Shown here: positions 9,442 to 19,535 of the stretch, in pieces
How the letters are laid out: each line of letters begins with the position of its first letter
How positions within the stretch are numbered: position 1 is the first letter of the stretch
Source: Actinomortierella ambigua
Taxonomy: Eukaryota; Mortierellomycota; Mortierellomycetes; Mortierellales; Mortierellaceae
DNA: 25,291 nucleotides
NCBI GenBank assembly: GCA_016098155.1
Contig: JAAAJB010000525.1
Coordinates: forward strand, 1-25,291
Direction of reading: 5' to 3'
Made by a program: the position numbers and the translations under genes
Notes under the pieces: generated by a model
Seen by the model: only the letters and a program-made list of their open reading frames with translations
Told to the model about the DNA's origin: nothing
The model's database searches: none

Positions 9442-10359
9442 CTAGGGTGACGACGCCCGCGCGGCACCCACGTCTGCTTCAACTGGAGGTTGGCGTGCTG
9501 ATATCCGTGGAAGCCACCGTTCTTCAGGAATCGCCCTGGCCCAATCTGGAACTGCAGATGGTGGCAGTATGAACGATTGCATGATTGCCTGGATCGTTTG
9601 TAGATCAGCTTCAGGAATTGGGTCCTGTGCGTCCACACTATCGATCGTAACTCCGGCGGGGATCGTAGGCACAATAGCCTCGCCATCCTTGTCCATCAGA
9701 TAATCAGCAAAGCCCTGTCCTGCATCATTATCACCATTCTCTTCGACATCTTGGTCTGCCTCTCTTGCGACTCGGCCTTCGCTCGGATCATCACTGTCGT
9801 CGTCATCGCTACTCTCCAGAAGCGTAGTATCATCTTGGTCGAGCGGAATGTACCCAAAGGCTACTGCGCCGTCCTCGTTATCGTCGTCTTGATCCTCGTC
9901 GCTGTCCGTATTGTGATTCACTATGTGATGGATGACATGCCCGTTCGACACTGCCGATTCAAGGTTATCATCAAGTGCGCCAAAACGACCATCATCCCCG
10001 ATTGCGTCGAACCCTAGTGGTGGGCGAAGCAGTCGAAGGGCTGAGCACAGAGAAAAAGAAGAATAAAAATGAGTGATAGCCACTAACGGTGGCAAGTGCG
10101 GGTGCTCTTCATGATTACAAGATGAACAAGGCCTGCATCGCGTAATGTGAAGCCTACCGCGATGAATGTCCTCGTCCATGTCAAGGTCTCGTAGCATATT
10201 TTCGACAGTTTGCATGACCTCAGAGGGTACATCATTCTCGAAGCTAGGATCCCCCGAGATGTCCTCATTCTCGTGCGTGTCGCCATCGTCGGATGCTGCA
10301 TCGACGATATGTCGTGAACCCTCAGTAGGGTCTGGGCTGTCATGCAAGTCGTTCTGCAT
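9442..10359 (-). CDS. MEA1: MEA1 (male-enhanced antigen 1) family acidic protein
   Basis: I read two exons, 10359-10158 and 10040-9442, giving 266 aa. The intron starts at GTAGGC (10157). The first AG after a long pyrimidine tract is TCAG at 10042-10041; a second acceptor, CACTAG at 10015-10014, would remove nine more codons in the same frame. The intron length is a multiple of three in both cases, so the unspliced frame also stays open. The protein is very acidic (DSDEDQDDDNEDG at 113-125; ESSDDDDSDD at 143-152). Two blocks match animal MEA1: FGYIPLDQDD (129-138) and the C-terminal DLQTIQAIMQSF...VPDWARAIPEERW (213-243). The family has no known enzymatic activity and its molecular role is unclear. 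No signal peptide or membrane helix is seen. The start has A at -3. Confidence 0.82.
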   Translation of the reverse strand: MQNDLHDSPDPTEGSRHIVDAASDDGDTHENEDISGDPSFENDVPSEVMQTVENMLRDLDMDEDIHRGRLHITRCRPCSSCNHEEHPHLPPLVAITHFYSSFSLCSALRLLRPPLGFDAIGDDGRFGALDDNLESAVSNGHVIHHIVNHNTDSDEDQDDDNEDGAVAFGYIPLDQDDTTLLESSDDDDSDDPSEGRVAREADQDVEENGDNDAGQGFADYLMDKDGEAIVPTIPAGVTIDSVDAQDPIPEADLQTIQAIMQSFILPPSAVPDWARAIPEERWLPRISARQPPVEADVGAARASSP

Positions 10360-11280
10360 TCTGTGAGTGTGGCGACAGGGGTGCTATTCTTTTCTTTCAA
10401 TCAAGAACATCTGAGGGTTAAGGGCGGTCCGCTCCTAAAAAAAAAAATAATAGCATGCTTCAGACACATGCTCTGAACCCCTGTCCCCCTTCCCTGCTGG
10501 GTGCGATAGCGCAACTGGTCTAAACCCCTATCCCTCCCTCAACCCCTCCTTCTCCACCCGCTGTCATCATTGCAGAGGGAGGTCAGCGCTGAGCAAGAGG
10601 CCCACGAGAGGAATGAAGACCGACATAAAGACAACGTTTGAGAGAGCGAAATGAGCGAAAGGCAAAGTTATAATGTGGGAAACAAGAGCATGGCTCTTCG
10701 TTTTTTTTAACATCGTGGTATCGTGGTCTACTATCAACATTGGACCCAAACACCGATGCAGGGGGGAGGGGGGACAAAAGAGGACAATTCATACAACTCA
10801 ACCTGCATGCTTGGCGCTCATGCTCTCGTGTATTGTTGTCGTTGTATCCCAATGGAACAAATGGACACAAGAAATGAAAAGGAAAATGATGGACAATAGG
10901 GAGACACTTTTTGACAACAAGAGGGCATGCTACTCGTATTGTTTCCATAGATCCAGCTGAAGTCGATCAGGAGTGAAGGTGTGTGTATGTGAGAGGGTGA
11001 GTTTGCGGTTGGAAAAGGAGGAGTTGGGGGAGAGAGAGGGGGGTACAACTGTTGTAGAGTATGGGAGATACCCATGTCTCCCGAGGGACAAAAGCAGTAA
11101 CGGACCAACCAACCAATCCATCGCCACTTGAGCAGCAGCAGTATGGCCACTTTGGAAGAAAAGGAAGATGAGCGAACGCAATGCTCTCCAGCGACCAAAC
11201 ACACCAACAAAAGATGAGAGGACAACACAGACAAAAAAGGGGGGAAGGACAAAAAAGAGGAGGACACAGACAACATTGCA
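10360..11280. other. Gene-free spacer between MEA1 and a plus-strand leader
   Basis: The first part is the MEA1-family promoter. An A11 run spans about 10437-10447. From about 10960 the plus strand is purine-rich, with GA and G runs, up to 11270. A CCAAT motif at 11113-11117 lies about 165 bp before the pyrimidine-rich leader and could belong to its promoter. No coding signal is convincing. Confidence 0.4.
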
Positions 11281-12040
11281 CCCACACCTATCAATCTCAC
11301 TTTCACTTCATTCATCCTCTCTCAGCTTTTTTTGCTCCTTTCTCTCTTTCTTTTCTCTTTTCTTTCTCTTCTCTTCACCTCACTTCTTTTCTTTCCTACC
11401 CTTCGTTTTACCCCAACCAAGGATTCGGCTCCAGTCCTCTCCCATTACGCCCCTTGGCCCTGCGAACCCATTCGAACCTCACCTAATCACAACCTCCCTC
11501 GCTGGATCCAAGAGTACGGCACCCTGCGACCCCACCGCCCCAGACCATTCATACATCGACAGCACCATCCGCCCTTCAGCCCTGTTGCTCTGCACTCAAC
11601 TCCTCCTCTGCCAGCCTGTTGCAAGCACACTCTTGACGAACACACACACTCTCATTTTCTCACTCACTATCCCTTCCTCCGCTCTCCCTTCCACCACCAC
11701 CCCCTCCCTCTCTCCGAGCACAGTCTTCATTTTTTTTTTACACCTTGTGTTCAGCCAGAACCCCCTAAATTCCCTCGCAACGGCCCACACACACGCACAA
11801 GTCATTCTCGCCTTTTTGCTTGTCTCGTCTCCCCACTCTTGCACTCCCCTTTCCCTGCACGACTTTGTTCGTTCCTGCCCCCTACATCAGTGAATCTATT
11901 TGTGCGGTGCGCCCCTGCTCTCCAATCGTAACGTTCCCGCTGCACTCACCTCCGTGATCTGCAGCCTCACTGCCCGATAATACTTCGACTTATCGAAGTT
12001 TCCGCTTCAAAGGGCACACCTTACCCTTGTCATAAACTTG
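11281..12040 (+). promoter_or_regulatory. Probable transcribed CT-rich 5' leader exon ending at GTAAGT donor
   Basis: The plus strand is strongly pyrimidine-rich and contains no ATG at all; the ATG-free interval runs from 11217 to 12149. This is the same style of sequence that precedes the MFS start codon. It ends at CTTG|GTAAGTTC (12041), a full-consensus 5' splice site, after which composition switches to mixed and purine-rich. A small inverted-repeat cluster at 11975-11999 sits 41 nt before the donor. I infer a non-coding first exon of a plus-strand transcript, perhaps of the gene at 15397. Long frames in the stretch lack ATG starts and look like compositional artefacts. Confidence 0.45.
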
Positions 12041-13219
12041 GTAAGTTCGCCAACCTTTGTTCTTCACCGCACACGTCTTCTTGAATCGGAACCCCTTTTT
12101 TTTCTCTCCTTTTCGTCTATCGCGTCGATTTGCGCCTTCACTCGGCACGATGTTTTTTTTTCTGAGCTTGTTTAAGAGAGAACAAATAGCAAGGCATGGG
12201 CATGGGTACTGCTCTGCATTAGAGCATAAACACAGCAGTGGATGCGACCGAAAAGAGGAAACGAGAGAGTACAAAAGTGACAGAGACGCACACCGGTCAA
12301 CGGTCTACGCTCGTGTGCCTCTCATCTCTTTCCCCTCTTGCTCCTTCCACTTGCCCCTTGGAGATCGGTCTCTACGTCTCTATGTCTCTCTTCCCTTCTC
12401 TCCTTTGTAGCTTGAGGCAGTTGCCTTGCCGACTTGTATCGACACACACGGAGGAAAGCGGCAAAAAGGAGCGGCAAACTTTTTTTTTTGACGACGCAAC
12501 ATCATCCCAGCATTCAAAGTCAATGCTCTGGGAGGAGCGGATCAAAGCAACAGCAGAGCACTTTGGAATGAGGAGAGGATGTTCAGAGAGCGCTCCTTTG
12601 CCTGTCTGTCTCCGTCCTTGACATTCGGCATGGTCCAGGGATGATTATCCATCCCCCTGCCCTCCTCCTTCCCTCCCCACCCCACTCCGCTATGCCCCAT
12701 CTTGGCATTGCAACACCACAAAAGTACACAGAATGCAGACAGCCGGGTGGGATACATGCGGACAGGGTCACGATAAGTGTGAAGGAGACTGAAAAAAAAA
12801 AAGAAAAGAAATGTAACAAGGTTGAAGGTTATGGTTGGTACTTCTGTACTACCATGGATAGGAGAAAAAAAAGAGGATCGAGAACAGCAGGGCAGAACGA
12901 GTTGGGAACTGGACATTCATTCGCTCTCCTTTCAAGGACTGCCCCAGCTATGCTCGATGTGGGTGCAAGGAGGGAGGAAGGGAAGGGGGGAGGGAGGGAG
13001 GAAAGAAGCGGACACAGAAGGAAAACCGACCGTTGCTTTTTCCCTCCATGCGGCATTGCAAAGAAAGGAAGGAACAGAGATGGGCAAGAGAGAGCTCACA
13101 GCCCTGCACAGCGATGACCGACCATGGGGATGGTTCAAAGGATGGAGAGGCGATTGGACGAGAAGCCGCGAGGCAGCAACCATCGTCCCATTCGTTTTGC
13201 CCTTGTCCTTCCCACACTG

Positions 13220-13453
13220 AACAAGGGCTCGACTCGAGTTTGCAGGTTGTCTCTCCACCCTGTTTTGCTCTCCTCTCCCCCCCCCCCCTTTCCCTTCACA
13301 TTTCACCCCACCCACATCCGCCCCCAGCATCNNNNNNNNNNAACAAGGGCACGACACGAGTTTGCAGGTTGTCTTTCCAGCCTGTTTTGCTCTCCCCCCC
13401 CCCCCCCCCTTTCCCATCCCATTTCGCCCCATCTCAGTCAGTCCCAGAGCTCC
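13220..13453 (+). repeat. Near-identical direct repeat flanking a 10-N gap
   Basis: Unit 1 (13220-13331) and unit 2 (13342 to about 13453) both start AACAAGGGC, share GAGTTTGCAGGTTGTCT and run into a C homopolymer (C12 at 13277-13288; C16 at 13394-13409). They match closely up to the C run and poorly after it. The ten Ns between them mark an assembly join. The pattern fits contig ends that failed to merge at a C run better than a biological tandem repeat. Confidence 0.8.
13332..13341. other. Assembly gap (10 N)
   Basis: Ten consecutive Ns. The true size of the gap is unknown and may be negative, given the repeated flanks. Confidence 0.99.
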
Positions 13454-14492
13454 CATTTACCACCCTTCCGGGTGCAGTGAAAAGAACACCGATCATCTGT
13501 CTGTCATCTTCTCTGTCTCTCTCTCTCTCCCTGTCTGGCTTTCTCCACCCTTGTTTCGTCAACATTCATTCTCTTTGGGTTGGTTGCCCTGTTTATCGCA
13601 ATCCGTACCGGCAGCGTGTACGAGGTCACTATTCACAAAGATTGCCAAGGCATTCGCCCAATCACTATCACTATCAGCATCGTCGTCATTATCACCATCA
13701 TCGGGCAGTACGAACTACATCACAATGGGAAAGAAGAAGAAAAAAGGGTGATAGTGCGTGTGTGTGTGTGATTTGAGCGAGAGAAAGAGCCAATGCATCT
13801 GGGAGGGGAGGGGAAAGGGGAGAAGAGAAAGGATGTATGTTGGATGGACATTGTCTTTGCACAGTCCGGTCTCCCTGCCAGATTGTTCTTGCTCCTCCCA
13901 TCCTACCCAGCCGGAGTTTGCCTTTACACAAGTGAGAGAGAAACATACACACACACAGGGACAGGCAGACATCAGAGTGAGTAAGGGTGAAGGTGTTGTG
14001 TGCGGGGGTGCCTGGATGTGCGCCCTTTGCTCTCGCTCACTCTTTTGTTTTTCCCATTCCAGTCTGCCCATCTTGGTCGGTCGTTTGTCTTCTTGGACTT
14101 TGCTGCCTTGCCCTTGGTGAATGACCCCATGGATCGCTCGTCGAGTGTTTGGTTGTAGGTTTTGTGTAATGTGTTCCTGTTCTCTTTGTGTACCCCTGCC
14201 TTTGCCTTTTTTTTTTTTCTCTCTTGGCCCACCTACCCTCTTTTTTTTTTTTTGCTCTTTGTTTGCTGTCCCTGTCACCGTGGAGGTGTCCATGTTGTCC
14301 GTCTCCTGTGGCCGGTACATGGTTTTATATACCAGACACCGTCTTGTCTTTTTTATTCCTCTTCTTGTTTCTCCAAACTTCTCTGCACCTCCCTTCCTCT
14401 CTCTTTCTTCCGCCATCACTCTCTCGCCCTCTTTGGGTATCCATGTGTCCTTCTTTACAACGGTGCTCCATCATCCTCGTTCCAAACGCCTG

Positions 14493-14514
14493 TCAATCAA
14501 TCAATCAATCAATC
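14493..14514. repeat. (AATC)n tetranucleotide microsatellite
   Basis: Five tandem copies of TCAA/AATC in a T/C-rich stretch. Simple-sequence repeat with no visible function. Confidence 0.9.
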
Positions 14515-14689
14515 CCCCTTGTTCTCTACTTCCGCTCGCTCTCGATTTGACTTTGTAAATTTTACCGTTTGGGTTGGTGTGTATGTTTGTGTGTATGTGT
14601 TTGTGCAGCGCCCGTTGGTGATTCGTACCATGGATGGTGGGTGGGGAGAGGAGGGAAAGATATGCAAGCATCAAGCCATCCTGTCAGCC

Positions 14690-15396
14690 AACAAGCCTGT
14701 CAATTATCTTTCCCCTCCCACTTCCACCACTACCCACCGCACCTCACCTTTTCGCCCTCTTCCACTTCTTTCCATCTCTTCTCTTTGAACGGGGTCTCGC
14801 CGTTGTGTACGCTTTGAGTGGAGTAGCCGTTGCTGGAGTCTCGCGCCAACACCACTACCAGAACCCTACTCTCTCCACGTTGCCTCATCCGTCCCTGTTC
14901 GAATGTCCTAACCCTTGCTGCCTTCACTCCCCATCTACTTATGCATTTTAGAGCATCATCTCGTTCCTCGAGAACAAGTCTGTCCGCCCATTCACCCGCC
15001 TTTCCCCACCCCGCCCCACCCATTACCGCCTCCCGCCAACGGCTCCCTTTCCCTCAAAACTTGCCTATTCAATCTCGCAGAAAACAAGCTCAATCTCGCT
15101 CATCACAACCCGATTTCGAATTTGCCATCTTGCTCCGTGGCACCCCACTCCCGCTCAGCCAGACCAGACGACCTGCCCCTGGCTCAAAGACTGAACCTGG
15201 TCCCTGAAACAACAGCAGACGGGTACTAGCGCGCAAGCTCCCGAACCAGCATCAGCACCAACATACACGGCTACGTGTATCATCCAACACTAGACCGCCC
15301 TCCGTCTGTGCTCTCTCCACACCCACAGGACCCAAGGACGCGTTCTCTTCGAGATACCCATCCCTGCAACACTCACCACACACACAAAAAAGGACA
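14690..15396 (+). promoter_or_regulatory. CT/C-rich 5' leader of the unrecognised gene, with upstream ORFs
   Basis: The stretch is pyrimidine-rich and ATG-poor. The only ATGs are at 14903 (ATG-TCC-TAA, a two-codon uORF) and 14941 (an 88-codon frame ending at 15207). From 14944 to 15396 there is no ATG, so 15397 is the next start. If transcription starts left of 14903, both upstream frames would be scanned first and could lower translation. The last bases before the start are CA/A-rich, like other fungal leaders. Confidence 0.45.
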
Positions 15397-16281
15397 ATGA
15401 CACGCACTCAGTCGAACGCTTGCTTACGCGTCCGAACTGGCCCGCATACTTCCACACGGAAACACGTGTACCGCCGCCAGACACTTGCTTCCCTTTCGCC
15501 CTACAGCGACACGGACGGTAGCCATCGAGACAACGCGACGGAATCGGAGGGCTGGACTCTCCGGAGTAAGCACCATCACACAAAACAACAATGCCTACAA
15601 TTGCATCCACACTTCATCCGGGTTGATCATCACCATGACTATGATGCCAACGACATTGATTCTCGAAGCCCATGGGACACACCCATCTCATTAGGTGCTG
15701 GAGTAGATGCTCTCAGCTCTTTCGATTCTGGTGCAGAGGCAGCTTCGTGCTCAGCAGTATCAACAACGGCAGCAGCGTTTGCAAAGGCACAGTCGCTTGG
15801 ATATATTCCACTGCCACCGGCAGTCTGCAGAGTCAATCTTGCAGGCTCACCGCTGTCGCCATTCACAAGAGAAGACACATACGAAACCCAAGGGCGCTTT
15901 ATTGGACCTGCTGCCTCGCTGTGGCAGCGATCAGGAAACTCGTGGAACAATGGCTATAGGACAATGAGCAGCGGCGTGCCTGGCGGTGGCGGTGGAGCAG
16001 GACCCGGAGGAGAGAACATGACGCCTGGCGGAGGTGACGACCCCGACGGTGCGCAACCAGGATCTTACACATTTCGAAGGAGGAACGCTGTCGTCGAAGG
16101 CACTGGTACGTTGACAAACATTCCATTGGGCAGGCTGACTCGTATGTTATTGGAAGGTATCATTTCTCTGTGACAACCTCATTCACACACCCCTTGTTTT
16201 TCCGTTTCTTCTCCCCTTTGCATTATTGTAGAAGAAGCACCCAACCCGTCAGATTTTCCAGATCCAAACTCGCCCAAGTAG
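15397..16281 (+). CDS. Unrecognised low-complexity protein, two exons
   Basis: I do not recognise this gene. Exon 1 begins at ATG 15397 (A at -3, first ATG after 453 ATG-free bases). Two donors are possible. G|GTATCA at 16157 gives 269 aa with the join LLE-E-EAPNPSDF; C|GTATGT at 16142 gives 264 aa with GRLT-Q-EAPNPSDF. Both use the TTGTAG acceptor ending at 16231 and the same frame to TAG 16279-16281. The N-terminal third is His/Arg/Ser/Thr-rich, the middle is Ala/Ser-rich, then comes a Gly/Pro stretch (VPGGGGGAGPGG) and a better-ordered C-terminal block with FRRRNAVVEG, TNIPLGRLTR and a Pro/Asp tail. No membrane helix, zinc motif or enzyme signature is visible; a disordered regulatory or nuclear protein is a guess. 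Without splicing the frame stops at 16173. Confidence 0.55.
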
Positions 16282-18528
16282 CATCTATTCTTTGGTTCTT
16301 AATCAAGTCTGCTGCTTTCTCCCATTTGTACCCGTCACTCATTTTTGCTTCTTTGCTTTTTCACGCTTTCATGTTTCCAATGCTACTTTTTTTGTTGTTG
16401 TTCAATCTACTTTTCAAGTCACCTTCCAAAACGTATATCACCCCCCTTTGACGTCCCAAAAGCAATACAATACCTACCTTAATACCCCCTTCAGGCTGAG
16501 CAGCATTTTTTTTTTGGATACAACCAAGAGGTAGAAAACGATAAGCAGATGATTTCGACTCGCGGGTGGTGTTACTAGGCCTTTTCTTTTCGCGTCACCC
16601 GAATAGCTTCTCCACTGTCAACAGATCTTGTGCCAATGATGGCCCGCGATTTTTTTTTTGTCGCGCGTACCCCGCCAATTTTATCTGTTCTACTTGTTTC
16701 TTTTTGTGGCACCGGTTTTCGCCACCTCACCTGTTGTTGATAAAGTCTGCAAAACTGTGATAATCTCGCATATTGCTTGATCATCACCCTTCGTGTCATC
16801 TTCAGTCGTTGTGTGATCGACACCCTCTTTTCTTTACATTATATCCTCTGAATTCCCTCCAACGTTTCCAGGAGCCGTTTCCCCCCTCTCCCCCAAACCC
16901 TGTCAAATTTGATGTATACAATATACAAAAAGCCCCGTTTCGCCTGACATGGTTCTTAATCAGTAATACGATATCTTGCGCGATCAGCGTGTATGCTTGA
17001 GTGTTTGGGTGTGATGGGCGGGCGCCAATCTCCCTCGCCCACCCCAACAGCATCAAGGGGTTTTCTGGAGCAAGAGAGGTCTCCACGGGTAATCACTCTT
17101 TGTTCTATCGCGCAGAGGGTATAGAACTAGACATCCCTAGACGTCGCGTTCTGTTGAATATAACAATGACACAAGACTATACACAGTGCAAAAGGGAAAA
17201 AATAGTGACAACACAGCCTCCTATTTCAACATTTTGTATTGTTGTTTTGCCCATGAATACCTTCTATATAAGCAATGTGGTGTGCATATAGGGATTTGCA
17301 GCTCTTATTGGCAGATGCAAGCCTCCTCTAGAATGCAGCAGATTGAAAAAAATACTCCAGCCAACCGAGGGCTCTGGGAAAAAAAAAAAAAAAAAAAGTG
17401 ACGTACCAGCAGGCAACTTTGTGCAACCCCAAATCTAAAGAGCCAGGAGCTCAAAAAGGGGAAGCAAAGGGATCATGGCAGTAGATATGACAATGGCTGA
17501 GGGGTGTTGTGCGGGCATTATGCTCATGGCCTGGGTATGAGAGGAGAGCAGGGGCAGAGCTCCAAAGAAAAAAAAAAAAAAAAAAAAAGGGGGAACCGTA
17601 GCTATTCGAGCAGAAACTCGATGCCACCGGAAAATAATTGAGAGTAAGGTAACCGACAAAAAGTAACCCAACCTTGTGCAATTGATAACAACCTTAGAGA
17701 TCCCTCAACACAAAAGAAATTGTGGATGTGGGACGGGTTCGTCAGAATCGACACGAGAGAACGAGATTTCCGGGCGCATGAAGCACTTCCCCAGACATTT
17801 TCGGTCTGCGTCTGCATCTGTGTCTGCCATCTACACAGAATGAAATGCGCATGAATAACTGGAGCAAACTTCTCTTGTTTTGAATTTTCATCAATGCATA
17901 TGTGTCCACTATGTAGAAGATGGTCCTTGGGAATTTGTTGTTGTTGTTGCTATTGTTGGTGTTGTTGATTTTTTCAGCTCTCACATTTATTTGGAGCCGC
18001 CGAAGTGATGGGAAGTTACCTGTGTTATTTGGAATTTGGCCGCTTTGCAGTTATGGAGACACAGGAGCACCCTCATGCCTCTCTATCTCTCTCTCTTGTT
18101 TTTTTTTAAATGTTGTGGTGAAAACAAGACCAACTGAAAAAGAGGTTGGAAAGAAGAACAAAAAAATGAATGAGTGAGCTTGCGAATTAGGGACGTGGTG
18201 GGGTCAGTGGACTTGTTCGCTCTCATCAATTTATATTCGTTTTCGGGTGGCTCTTTGGTCGCAAGGCAAAAGAGTCGTGTGCACGAAACGGCTATTGCAG
18301 CATCCACATTTGCACATGTTGAAACAATCGAGGGGAGTGGCGGGGGGAGAGGTCTTCTCTCTATTTTTTCTCATAATTTATTATTATTTGACGCTAACGT
18401 ATGGAGCCGGTTGGTGTTACTTGGCCAACAATGCTGAGCTATGCACGAATCTATTGTGCCTTGTCAACGTCGCGAGAGCGTGAGAGTCAAAGGCAACAGA
18501 GAAATCATTTGGGGCTAAGTGTGAGAGT

Positions 18529-18530
<2 letters not shown>
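16282..18530. other. Gene-free stretch after the unrecognised gene
   Basis: No supported gene. The first roughly 250 bp are T-rich and probably include the 3' UTR of the upstream gene; no clear AATAAA was seen there. A runs occur at 17380-17397 and 17569-17588. The remaining open frames are short and lack recognisable motifs. Composition is AT-richer than the gene-dense left part. Confidence 0.4.

Positions 18531-18531
<1 letters not shown>

Positions 18532-18563
<32 letters not shown>
18532..18563. repeat. (GA)n microsatellite
   Basis: About 16 uninterrupted GA units on the plus strand, followed by a purine-rich stretch to 18600. Simple-sequence repeat. Confidence 0.95.
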
Positions 18564-18566
<3 letters not shown>

Positions 18567-18784
18567 GGAGGGGGGTAGCGAGGGGAGAAGAAGGACGGGG
18601 AGAGCCGTAAACACACTAAGGAATCAAAAAAGCAACACAAACAAAATACATGCGGGTACACCCAGCCTGTTTGGGTATTCGCTGTACTTCTTGCCTATCG
18701 CATCAGTATTTGGGCAGCAGGGACTGCTCAAAGGAGCTTCGTGTGATTGTATTGTACAACCCTGTCGTTCTTCCACTCAGTTGT

Positions 18785-18850
18785 ATGTGTGCGTGTGTGT
18801 GTGTGTGTGTGTGGTATATGTGTGTGTGTATGTTGTTGCGTGTGTGTATA
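18785..18850. repeat. (GT)n microsatellite, imperfect
   Basis: GT repeats broken by GC, GGTATAT and TTGTTGCG. On this strand alternating purine/pyrimidine could favour Z-DNA, but no function can be inferred. Confidence 0.9.
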
Positions 18851-19497
18851 GTGCTGCTGCAAGTGGAGCCTCTTTTTTTCGGCGACCGGATCAGATCGCT
18901 CTTGTTCTTATTGCCCAAGAGCTATTGATCCCACCTTATTAGCTGAGCATAAAACAAGGGCAGTGGTTCGGCGACCTTGTCCAGCTACCCAGCAGAACGA
19001 ACACAAGGAGGAAAACATGGTGAACCCTAAAGGTTGTTTGTTGAAGGTGTACATGGTTCAAAAAGGGGAGAAGGGGAGGGGAAAAATGTAATTCGTTATA
19101 TAACGCATATGCATTTAGAGAGCGTCTCCTGCCACAAAAACCGAGCTAGCGCGAATGTGCTATTTTCATTTCTCACTCGTCTGACAACACCCAACACCTG
19201 TCTTCAACACCCTATTATTACTCTTGTCTGAAGTGTCTGCTCAGTCGTTTTGACTATTGCTCGTCTTCTCCACCGACTGGTGTTGGTATGGAGATGCATT
19301 AAATGTAATTATGGGTGTCGGAAAATAGCTTGGTCATTGACCCCATCTCACGACTACTGGCTCTTTTTGCCCGCACAGCTCACTTTACTTGGTCGCGATG
19401 ATAGAGCTTTTGGATGGCTGGTAGGTGCCTCCTCTCATTGAAACCACGTTTCTTTGACTGCTCTCTTCATACTGTCCCCCCCCCTCTCTCTCACAGA

Positions 19498-19502
19498 CTA
19501 CA

Positions 19503-19534
<32 letters not shown>
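19498..19534. repeat. Compound (CA)n(GA)n microsatellite
   Basis: About eleven CA units run directly into seven GA units, a typical compound microsatellite. Confidence 0.92.

Positions 19535-19535
<1 letters not shown>

Larger units (their letters stand above)
12041..14689. other. Low-complexity gene-free stretch (possible long 5' UTR intron)
   Basis: No supported gene. The stretch alternates between purine-rich (12960-13020, 13790-13840) and pyrimidine-rich (14170-14560) blocks, with T runs, a CT tract at 13515-13529, a GT tract at 13758-13770 and an AATC repeat at 14493-14514. It includes the assembly gap at 13332-13341. A TTGTGCAG at 14601-14608 is a candidate acceptor for the donor at 12041, but exon sequence after it would contain a strong-context ATG at 14630, which weakens that pairing. 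Confidence 0.35.

Noticed and set aside
11168..11931. Long overlapping plus-strand frames rich in Ser, Leu, Phe and Pro
   Set aside because: They arise from the CT-rich composition. Beyond the ATGs at 11168-11216 the stretch has none, and no motif is recognisable; a leader explains it better.
13580..13771. Short plus-strand frames ending in a Lys-rich tail
   Set aside because: Three overlapping frames are open here because of local composition (CAT/ATC repeats and an A/G run); none has homology or a leader.
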